64,000 nt of DNA, taken from Pleurodeles waltl (lineage: Eukaryota; Chordata; Amphibia; Caudata; Salamandridae). Where the stretch lies: the NCBI RefSeq assembly GCF_031143425.1, contig NC_090450.1:168323486-168387485 (forward strand). Reading direction: 5' to 3'. Positions 55,541 to 64,000 of this stretch are shown one piece after another. Under the pieces are notes generated by a model. It was not told the DNA's origin, did no database searches, and was given only the letters and a program-made list of their open reading frames with translations. Made by a program: the position numbers and the translations under genes. The number at the start of each line of letters is the position of its first letter. Position 1 is the stretch's first letter.

Positions 55541-56129
55541 GTGATATGTGGGGTGGTGTATGTGTTGATGAGTGTGGTGGGTGTAGTGGTATGTGGTGTT
55601 TTGTGCGTGGATGTTGTGTGGGTGATGGTGTAGTGTGCCTCTGTGTGATGGTGTTATCTATTCTGTGCTGTCTCTCTCTGGCCTTCGTCTCTAATTTGTG
55701 GTCGTAGGGGTTTGTGGGTGATGTGGGTGTGTGTTTTATATTGTATTGGATGTGTGGGAGTGGTGTTTGTATGTGTATCAGGTGTGTGTATTTTGAATTG
55801 TCCTATGTGGCGGTGTTTTGGAGAGGTGTGTGTATTTTGAGCACGGCGGTGTGTACCGCCAATGGAATACCGCGGTTGAAAGACCGCCGCGTGGATTCGT
55901 GGGTCGTAATAGCATGGGCGTGTTTCTGTTGGCGTGGAGGTGGAGGATTTGTTTCCGCATATTTATCGCTGACCTTTGGTGTGGCGGACTTGTGTGGGTG
56001 TCTGAATTTCGGCAGATTCCGTGATGTGTGTCATAATAGCTGTGGCGGTCTCCTGCCGCCGCCGCGGTGTATTGGCGGTCTTCGGCACGGCGGTAAGCGC
56101 CTTTTACCGCCAATGTTGTAATGACCCCC
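55541..56129. repeat. Right subterminal region of element 2
   Basis: GT-rich DNA (55541-55800) gives way to a cluster of GGCGGT/ACCGCC words: GTGGCGGTG, CACGGCGGTGTGTACCGCC, GACCGCCGCG, GTGGCGGAC, GTGGCGGTC, GCCGCCGCCGCGG, TTGGCGGTC, CACGGCGGTAAG and TTACCGCC, before the terminal GTTGTAATGACCCCC. The promoter of ORF B must lie here. Confidence 0.7.
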
Positions 56130-56132
56130 ATA

Positions 56133-57123
56133 ATCAGGTATTTAACCAAATATCAATGCCAAACACACACATATAACAAGCACTAAAATAACAATTATAC
56201 AGCTGATGACTTTTAAACCAAGACCCTTACCCATCCACAGTACACCAATGAGGTTCCAGTAACAAGTACAGAACAGAACAATTATGAAGGAGTAAGCAGC
56301 ACATTACTTAACTCCTTCCAATGCAGCCCTGTAACAAACAGTAAAATGCATTGACAGGAACCAATGTCATTTATAAATACGGTGGACAAGTATTCACGGC
56401 CTGGAGGATGTAAAGTTCTATGCCAGGTCAATGGTAAATACTCTGTCCACCAAAAATTAAACCTGGCCCAAAGTCCCCATGTGAATTACCTTCGAAAATC
56501 TGATTAAATCATTGTGGTAAATCCGATTCCTTGTGTTTTTCCCAAAACTTCATATTACCCGTTATCACCTCCTCCCCCAACTTTGAATTACTTCAGACCT
56601 CTAGTAACAGTAATTTGGAGGGTGACCTACGAGCATTATAGTGGGCCACTCATCATGAGGATCTTTGTCTCAACCACAATGCATAGATTAGTTAGCTGTA
56701 AAGTATTACAGTAACAGAATAATGCACTTGATGCCTGGTCACATCCTGTATTCATCTGACAGAATACGCTAAATCTGTGCTGTTTTGTTGTTTCTTGCAT
56801 CACAAAAGAAGGCAGACATTCACAGATCAGTGACCACAAGTATTCCCAATTACCATCACAACAGAAGGCCAATACTGTACCTTGACGTAAAATTCACACA
56901 ATGCAATTTTCCAGAATCCACTACAAATATTGTTCTTCTTTCACTAAGTTCCTTTTGATTACTCACTTGCAAATACAAACTATACCGTGCTTATTCATTG
57001 ATTGACTCATGCATTTATTCACTCACAGATATTATGTCCTCCATTTGTCTGTTTTTTCACTGCAGCATAGAGGCATAAATCATTAATTTTCTGTTTGCCA
57101 CATAAGTGCTATCAACCAATTAA
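56133..57123. other. Unassigned AT-rich DNA
   Basis: No gene or repeat structure recognised between element 2 and the LINE. Confidence 0.4.
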
Positions 57124-58405
57124 TCAGTGATTTCTTAAGCATGGCTAATCACCTGTAGGGTCTCAAGGAGCAGGTGTGCTGCTCAATCGAAAAGCCAGGT
57201 TTTGAGGTACTTCCTGAACTGCTTCAGTGACGCGGTCTGCCTGAGTTTGAGAGATAGTGTGTTCCATGTCCGGGCTGTGAGGTAGGAGAAGGATCTTCCT
57301 CCTGCTGTGCTTTTCCTGAACTTGGGAGTGGCTGTGAGGGCGAGCCGGAAAGAATGGATTTGTCTGTTGGTTATGTAGAAGTTGAGGTATGCCAGTCCTA
57401 TGTTGTGTAGAGCCTTGTAAGTGTGGATCAGGAGTATGTATGTGATGTGCTTGTTGACCGGGAGCCAGTGTACGTCTCTGAGGTGGGAGGAGATGTGGCT
57501 GTGTCGAGGGGTGTCCAGGATGAGTCTGGCTGCTGCATTCTGGATTTGTTGTAGTCTTGTTTGTAGTTTCTTGGTGAGGCCGGCATAGAGTGGGTTACCG
57601 TAGTCCAGTTTTCTAGTGACGAGTGCATGGGCGACTGTATCCTCGTGTCAGAGGGGATCCACTTGAAACTCTTTTGAAGGAGTCAGAGGGTGTGGAAGCA
57701 TGGTGATGAGATGACATTGACTTGGCGGGTCATGGATAGAGAGACGTCCAGGATAATGCCCACATTGGGTGCATGGTGGGTCACCAGGAGCCGTTCCATG
57801 CAGATGGGGTGAAGCTAATTACAAGGATCTCCATCTTGTCCGAGTTGAGTTTGAGGCAGCTGGCTTCCATCCAGATGGTGACTGCTCTCATCCCATTGTG
57901 TAAATTTGTCTTGGCCCTTAAGGGGTCATCAGACAGGGGGAGGATCAGTTGAGTATCGTCAGTGTAGGAGACTATGTTTAGCCCATGTTGTTTGATGATC
58001 TTGGCTAGCAGGGCCATGTAGATATTGAAAAGCGTTGGGCTGAGGGATGATCCTTGGGGCACTCCGCAGCATCTGTCTTTGGATTCTGACTTGTACAGCG
58101 GTAGTCTGACACTCTGGGTTCTGCTGGTAAGGAAGGACCTGATTGATTCCAGTGCTTTATCTCAGATGGCAGTGTTGTGGAGTCTGGCGCAAAGGGTGTC
58201 GAATGCAGTGGAAAGGTCGAGGAGGATGAGTGCGGCCGTGCCTCCGTGGTCTGCTACGGCATGAATGTCATCGGTGGCTGCTAGGATTGCTGTGTCTGTG
58301 CTGTGTTTGCTTCTGAATCTGGACTGGGATGGGTCTATAATTTGGTGTGTCTCGTGGAATTTGGTGAGCTGCTGGTTGACGGCCTTTTCTGTTACTTTGG
58401 CTGGG
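57124..58405 (-). pseudogene. 5'-truncated L2/CR1-type LINE reverse transcriptase
   Basis: Reading leftward from 58405, the RT domain begins with QSRFRSKHSTDTAIL, then LILLDLSTAFDTL near 58210, a stop, and CGVPQGSSLSPTLFNIYM near 58060. The catalytic box is YTDDTQL instead of the usual YADDTQL (about 57955). Downstream are LKLNSDKMEIL, an LGV-like stretch near 57760, and the C-terminal HWLPVNKHITYILLIHTYKAL and TPKFRKSTAGGRSFSYLTAR blocks near 57470 and 57310, ending at about 57124. The endonuclease domain is absent, as in most 5'-truncated LINE copies. Frameshifts and stops are present. L2 against CR1 cannot be settled by eye. Confidence 0.85.
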
Positions 58406-59995
58406 AAAAGGAGCAGAGAAATGGGTATGTGCTATCTGACCCTGTTTGGGGGCCAAAGGATAGCCAATGGCCACTGGGCCACAATTGTGGTAGCTAGGGG
58501 TCGTTTGCATCTGCTACTCTGGGTTGCTACCTGCTATAGCTCTACAAACTGGGCCACGCAATACTTTCCGCACTTGGCTCTCAGGGTAGTGAGGGTGAGC
58601 AGTCAAAGGCTGCTCAGGTGGGTAGTTTGGGGCAAAAGACTCAGAACTCAACATTCAAACAACAGAAAAAGTAATTCACTGCCCAACCTAGTAATTGTCT
58701 CAATGTTAGAAAGCTTCCAGGAATTTAGCTGGGCTTCACCTCCGGTAGGGCCAGGCTTTCTCTGTTTGTGAAGGAAAGAATAATCATGATTCTGACTGGC
58801 TCAACAGGTAAGTAATGCTGTAAAGAAACAGTGCTATGGATTTGCGCCCAGTTCAGGTAGGGCAAATAAGTTCCTGATAGTAAATGTGCCAACTAAAATT
58901 TAAAACCATATCATCAGGGCTCCTGGTTTACGCTATTGCTTTTTAAGACATCTCAGTAGTCTGAATTTAACAGTGTGTGGGTCTTCTTATTTTAATGGTA
59001 TTTATTCTTATTTATATTTTCAGCAGTGAAGAAATTAATCTGTATATTTATGTATTTTGTGTTTTTTTTATAGTGGGTGCCAGAACCACTAGAGCTCTTT
59101 ATATGTGTGCAGGGGAAAATTGCAAAACAAAAAGTATCAAACTGTGCAGAAATTACAGTAAAGATCAATATAAATGAAGTTGTGAGCAGGTACTTTGTGT
59201 GGAACTAGACTAGACAAGACAGAGCGAGTAATCAAATACAAGAGTGGAAATGCATGCATATCCTAAGCAAGCTTCTGACCGATAATGGTGTTGTAGGGCC
59301 TGATTCACAAATTGCAATTTGTAGAATGTAAAGTAGTACTGCAGTAGTACTACATACTTACTACAAAATGTCCACCTCAACCTCTTCAGTCTTTTCTATT
59401 TGGACAGCGTCACACATGTAAGTTTGCGACATAGTAGCGAATGAGGGAGGGGCCAGGGGAAGTAGCTGAAAATGGGAAAAATACTAAATGGGAGAGGTTT
59501 AAAAAGGGAAGTGACAGACACCCACCCACAAAATAATAAGTGGTTTTCTATTCACAAACTGTACTTCTAAAGTTACTGCAGTCAAAAAGGACCCAAAACA
59601 GTGGTATATGTACTCTAGCTCAGACCTCAGTTCAGTGCCACACCTGGCCAGCTACTGGTTCTGCAACACCCTCTGATAAAAGATAATGGAGGCACCAATT
59701 CAAAATAGGACCCCAAAGGAAATAACCCATAGCTTCACCAGAAGCCAATATGTCTGTCTTTAACATGCTAAAACATACTAACACATGCACGGACACAAGT
59801 TATTTGCGTGTGTTAGGGTCTCCAGCAAGATATATTAGCTTTGCAAGTGTTTTTTCTATGTAGGCTACATCATAACTTATCCTTATCTTTGTTTCTGAAA
59901 ATGTGGCCGCATTATCAAGGACAGACTGGGATCTAAAACAACACTGGGAAAAATGTTCAATCAAGTCTTTAGTCAAATATTCAAAGCTGTCATTT
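58406..59995. other. Unassigned DNA
   Basis: No gene. The stretch from 59299 (GGGCCTGATTCACAAATTGC, then GTAGTACTGCAGTAGTACTAC) has the look of a small MITE, but a matching right end was not found. Confidence 0.35.
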
Positions 59996-60085
59996 CTCTC
60001 TCCCTGTCTTTTTCTTTCCAAACTCTCTCTTTTTCTTTCACTCTCATTTTGCTCTCTCTCTCTTTCTTTTGCCCCAGCTGTTTTT
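59996..60085. repeat. Pyrimidine-rich tract
   Basis: CTCTCTCC/TTTTCTTTC low-complexity sequence. Frames through it are artefacts. Confidence 0.8.
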
Positions 60086-60458
60086 TTTTTTACCAGCTGC
60101 CATAATTCCCGGGTGCTGGAGACAGGTGCAGCAACAGCCTCCACTCTCTCCACCCCACCCCGAGAAATGACAGATTAAATAAATGGCCAATCCAGCTGTG
60201 CACCATATCCTAATTAAACATTAAAAACTCAGGGTCATTCAAGATGATTCTAAAATGAAAGCAACATTATTCTATACTATTTGGTGAATGGCCAGTTAAA
60301 AAAAAATTGCCAGGATTCCCTAGTTAAGTCAAAACTGCTGATCCACCACATTCCAATGCAAGATAGTCTCTCTGCTCACACAGAGGTGATCATCATTTGG
60401 ATAGCCTTCTCAACAGCTGGCATGTTCGGATAAACTATCTACCTCATCTACAGAACTA
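60086..60458. other. Unassigned DNA
   Basis: Nothing recognisable. Confidence 0.4.
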
Positions 60459-60760
60459 AGGGGCATATTTAAGAGTCATTTTTTCGGCACTTTTAATGGC
60501 TGTTCAGAGCAGGCGTTAAAAGGAGGCTTCCATTGTTTACAATGTTAACAATGGGCCTCTGGGTGCCTTGCAGGATTAGCATCAATTTTTTTTACATTAA
60601 TCCTGCAAAGCGCTGGTCTAGCATCAACAATTTTGATGCTAGTCCCCTAACTACTGCCATTCTACACAGTATGTTAAATATGGCGAAGACATGGTGGCGT
60701 TAGGGGGCGGTAAGGGGGCGGTAAGGGGCGCAAGAAAAGTTTTCTTACATATCCCTTTTA
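60459..60760. mobile_element. Candidate MITE, about 300 bp
   Basis: It starts GGGGCATATTTAAGAG and ends TTCTTACATATCCC; the ends are inverted but imperfect. The interior has GGCGTTAGGGGGCGGTAAGG and a GCATCAA palindrome. A TAA precedes the left end; the right duplication is unclear. Confidence 0.45.
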
Positions 60761-61060
60761 AAGCTTTTCATGGCTGCACCCAAGAACAAACACATCTTGT
60801 AAAATCTAACAGATCCTTTGCCAGTCATTTAACCACACAAAAGAATGTGGTGCACTCTTGGGGCTATTGTGGGAGAAAGCAGTAGAGGGGGCATGGGAAG
60901 AACTGAATGGAGAAAGAAGGGAAAGAATAGAAAGGAGAAAGAAGAGATAATGGCGATGACAGAGTAAGTAAAACTGAGGGAAACATGATGCCTTTGAACC
61001 CCCCCTAGATGCGGAAAGGAAGCTATTGCCACATATGTATGTTTTTATTTAAGACACATA
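60761..61060. other. Unassigned DNA
   Basis: No gene. Confidence 0.4.
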
Positions 61061-61240
61061 CGGGGTTATTACAACTTTGGAGGAGGTGTTAATCTGTCCC
61101 AAATGTGACGGATATACCACCAGCCGTATTCCGAGTTCCATAGGATATAATGGACTCGGAATACGGCTGGTGGTATATCCGTCACTTTACCGTCACTTTT
61201 GGGACGGATTAAAACCTCCTCCAAAGTTGTAAGAACCCCC
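61061..61240. mobile_element. 180-bp hairpin MITE of the element 1/2 family
   Basis: ATA at 61058-61060 and 61241-61243 flanks a nearly perfect 180-bp palindrome. The left end, GGGGTTATTACAACTTTGG then AGGAGGTGTTAA, lines up base for base with GGGGTCATTACAACCCTGG then CGGACGGTGTTAA of element 1, with a few transitions and transversions. It encodes nothing and would form one long hairpin. Confidence 0.85.
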
Positions 61241-61243
61241 ATA

Positions 61244-61778
61244 ATCCTTGCAGGAAATTTGACCTACCCAGACACTTCTTTACTACGATGATAGCATCAG
61301 ATGAAAGCTGTTAATTATGGATGGATGACATTTCCAGCCACCAAGCCCTTTGAAACAACTGACTCCCATCACAGTGACTGAATTTAGTTGCGGGGAAGGT
61401 GGGCGTGCAAGAAAATAAATCACTATTTGCTAAGTGTTATAACCAAACAAACCCCCAAATGTGGATGTGACAGAGTGCCAAATGGCATGCAGTGTAAAGT
61501 TATCCCTTCATAAAAATGGTTAAACTTAATGCTGTAATATTCTCCGGTGACCCACCAAAGCATTTAATGCCAGAGCAGTAGTTTTCCAATAGTTTAACAG
61601 TCTTTCTTTGTCTCCAGTTTCTTCAGTGAAGAGTGTGACATACCCTCAGAGAGATGAATCACCCGCGTGGCAGCGCGGGCTTTGTATGCATCTCAGGAGT
61701 TTAATTCCCGGTGGATTCTATATTTAGGGTAAGTCCAGAGTTTCCTGTAAACTTCATGACAATTCAATTACATTTACA
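61244..61778. other. Unassigned DNA
   Basis: No gene recognised. Confidence 0.4.
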
Positions 61779-62842
61779 AGAAGAAGACGGCGGAGGCCGG
61801 CCCAGCCCTGCCCCAGTCAGCCCTGCTGCCCTCAGTGAGGAGGCTATTGACCTCCTGAGATCCCTCACTGTTGGGCAGTCAACCATACTGAATGCCATCC
61901 AGGGTGTCAAGAGGCATTTGCAACAAACAAATGCATACCTGGAGGGCATTCACTCTGGCGTGGCGGCCCAACAGAGAGCATTTCAGGATCTGGCCTCAGC
62001 ACTGATGGCAGCCCTTGTCGCTGTGTCTAGCTTCCCCCTCAAACTTCCTCTACCCAGACCCAATCCCCTCAACCCCAGCCTATCCCAAGCACACCTTCAG
62101 ACCAGCATTCACCCAAATCACCACACAAAAGTGACTCAGGCAAACATAATCACCACACTTCCTCTCACAGGCAGTCACACAAACACCATACCCTTGCAAA
62201 CACACCAACATCCACTGCCTCCACTGTGTCTCCCTCCTCCTCTTCGTCCACCTTCAACCCAGTAGCGTCTACACTCACACCTGCATGCACTACATCTTCT
62301 TCCAGTACCTCCATCACCAGCACGCCCATCACAACACACCCCTCACAAGCAGTCAGCACCCCCACAACCATGCACACGTCCCATGTGTCCTCTCTCAATG
62401 TGTCTGTGACCCCTCCTCCCAAAGTACACAAATGCAAGCACCAACCCACCCAACAGGCATCCACCTCACAATAGCATCCAGCCCATGCACCTTTACCCAA
62501 ACTCAGCAGACAGACACCTCCTACAACCACTCCCTCTTCCTCCACCCCCAAACCCTCTCCATCTTCCCGCCCAGTGTGTCTAAACAACTTTTCCTGGCAA
62601 ACATTGATCTGTTCCCTACCCCTCCCACCCGTCCTTCCCCTCAGGCCAGTGTTTCCAGAACCCAGGCCAGCACCTCAGCCACCAAGTCGGCGTCCACTGT
62701 GGTACCTGCAACTCCCAAAGGATCGAAGGGAGCACCCGTCAGGCCAGCCAATGTGCCACCGACACCTGCAAAGGACCAAACCATTCCGCCACCTGCCAAG
62801 GGGAAGAAGGGGACAGCATGCAGCAAGGGCAAGGAGCACGAC
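61779..62842 (+). pseudogene. Fragment of a third ORF A (Myb-like helper), plus strand
   Basis: A short exon 2 piece (AAGAAGACGGCGGAGGC, 61781-61797) is fused to exon 3 sequence starting PSPAPVSPAALSEEAIDLLR, so an internal deletion removed the splice sites. The VGQSTILNAIQGVKRHLQQ helix, LEGIHSGVAAQQRAFQDLAS and the Ser/Thr/Pro linker with VSVTPPPKVHK follow in three successive frames. The C-terminus differs from elements 1 and 2: there are no 18-residue repeats but a Lys/Pro/Ala tail (VPATPKGSKGAPVRP, KGKKGTACSKGKEH). It probably comes from a related but distinct Harbinger lineage. The reading is cut by an LTR-like repeat at 62843. Confidence 0.75.
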
Positions 62843-64000
62843 TGTAGGAGGGTAGCCTCTTTCTAGCCGTGATACCCCCACTTTTGCCTATTTGTGAGTA
62901 CATGTCAGGGTGTTTATACTGTCTCATTGGGATCCTGCTAACCAGAACCCCAGTGTTCATAGTGGAAACCCTATTTGTCAGTGTGTTTGATATGTGTCAC
63001 TGGGATCCTGCTAGCCAGGAACCCAGTGCTCATAGTTTGTGGCCTATATGTGTTCCCTGTGCGGTGCCTAACTGTATCACTGAGGCTCTGCTAACCAGAA
63101 GCTCAGTGTTTATGCTCTCTCTGCTTTTAAAATTGTCACTGTAGGCTAGTGACCATTTTTACCAATTCTGATTGGCACACTGGAACACTCTTATAATCCC
63201 CTGGTTTATGGTACCTAGGTACCCAGGGTATTGGGGTTCCAGGAGATCCCTATGGGCTGCAGCATTTCTTTTGCCACTCATAGGGAGCTCAGACAATTCT
63301 TACACAGAACTGCCACTGCAGCCTGAGTGAAATAACGTCCACGTTATTTCACAGCCATTTTACACTGCACTTAAGTAACTTATAAGTCACCTATATGTCT
63401 AACCCTCACTTAGTAAATGTTAAGTGCAAAGTTACTAAGTGTGAGGGCACCCTGGCACTAGCCAAGGTGCCCCCAAATTGTTCAGGGCAATTACCCCGGA
63501 CTTTGTGAGTGCGGGGACACCATTACACGTGTGCACTACATATAGGTCAATACCTATATGTAGCTTCACAATGGTAACTCCGAACATGGCCATGTAACAT
63601 GTCTAAGATCATGGTATTGTCCCCCCATGCCAAATCTGGTATTGGGGTGCCAATCTCATGCAGCCCCGGGGCTCCAGCATGGACCCCGGGTACTCCCAAA
63701 CTAGCTCTCTGGGGTTTTCTCTGCAGCTACCGCTGCTGCCAACCCTCAGACAGGTTTCAGCCTTCCTGGGGTCTGGGCAGCCGAGTTCCAGGAAGGCATA
63801 ACAAAGGATTTCCTCTGAGAGAGGGTGCTACACCCTCTCCCTTTGGAAATAGGTGTTAAGGGCTGGGGAGGAGTAGCCTCCCCTAGCCTCTGGAAATGCT
63901 TTGAAGGGCACAGATGGTGCCCTCCTTGCATAAGCCAGTCGACACCGGTTCAGGGATCCCCCAGCCCCTGCTCTGGCGTGAAACTGGAGAAAAGAAAGGG
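62843..64000 (+). mobile_element. LTR-like repeat, 5' end inside window
   Basis: Starts TGTAGGAGGGTAGCCTCT at the point where ORF A similarity stops, and runs beyond the window. An internal unit around CACTGGGATCCTGCTA/GCCAGGAACCCAGTG repeats three times at 62925-63105. I remember this as a very abundant newt repeat. The TG start and the resemblance to TGTAGGAAGC at 10663 suggest an LTR, but the other end is not visible. The frame at 63599-63859 is not convincing. Confidence 0.45.

Larger units (their letters stand above)
47379..56129 (+). mobile_element. PIF/Harbinger element 2 (8.75 kb, three genes)
   Basis: ATA at 47376-47378 and 56130-56132 flanks the ends GGTAGTCATTACAACCC and GTTGTAATGACCCCC. 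Order: left subterminal GGCGGT cluster, transposase exon 1 (+), 64-bp array, one 74-bp unit, GCGGT array, Myb/SANT gene ORF A (minus), transposase exons 2-3 (+), Myb/SANT gene ORF B (minus), right subterminal GGCGGT cluster. ORF A therefore lies inside the transposase intron, and ORF B converges on the transposase 3' end. Damage is limited to two small indels in the transposase and one in ORF A. ORF B looks intact. This is the fullest copy of the family in the window. Confidence 0.93.

Noticed and set aside
59800..60178. Frames through the pyrimidine tract, including a Glu/Arg/Lys-rich minus frame
   Set aside because: The composition follows from the CT-rich tract; there is no family motif.

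Overview
This is vertebrate nuclear DNA made almost entirely of transposable elements. I found no host gene, rRNA, tRNA or bacterial feature. The mixture is PIF/Harbinger elements with Myb/SANT helper genes, piggyBac-like remnants, a DIRS tyrosine-recombinase element, an L2/CR1-type LINE, a gamma/epsilon-like endogenous retrovirus, solo LTRs and long satellites. This fits a giant urodele genome. Several repeats look like families I know from salamandrid newts (Pleurodeles type), but the species is inference and needs a database search.

Layout. 0.5-6 kb holds a piggyBac-like complex: a broken minus-strand transposase (2825-3929) between two 28-bp minisatellite arrays, beside ~386-bp and ~160-bp tandem units, with a palindrome-rich Harbinger-type MITE at 1019-1735. 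6-9.6 kb is a 15-bp GTGGAGT satellite. 10.66-13.34 kb is a 2.68-kb LTR-like unit with a perfect 5-bp target duplication. 13.8-15.6 kb is a shrunken DIRS element that keeps only its recombinase. 16.9-19.3 kb is a Harbinger element with a degraded Myb-like gene. 21-22.7 kb is a non-autonomous piggyBac-like repeat. 22.7-27.6 kb is mostly featureless.

27.6-39.8 kb is one decayed endogenous retrovirus cut by three later insertions: a 599-bp MITE in gag, a 6.6-kb Harbinger element (31308-37951, 'element 1') at the protease/RT junction, and another Harbinger-type unit that begins near 39806 inside integrase. That last unit carries a 779-bp solo LTR at 43671-44449.

47379-56129 is a second, larger copy of the same Harbinger family ('element 2', 8.75 kb). 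It is the most informative object in the window. The transposase starts in an 83-nt first exon near the left end and continues about 4.7 kb later. A three-exon Myb/SANT gene (ORF A) lies antisense inside that intron, and a second, apparently intact two-exon Myb/SANT gene (ORF B) lies antisense between the transposase and the right end. Most Harbinger elements are described with one transposase and one Myb-like helper, so a transposase with two Myb-like genes, one nested in its intron, deserves a close look. Element 1 shows the same exon sizes and phases but has lost ORF B and the C-terminal catalytic part of the transposase. A 180-bp hairpin MITE at 61061-61240 carries related ends, and 61779-62842 is a fragment of a third ORF A. 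The window closes inside another LTR-like repeat starting at 62843.
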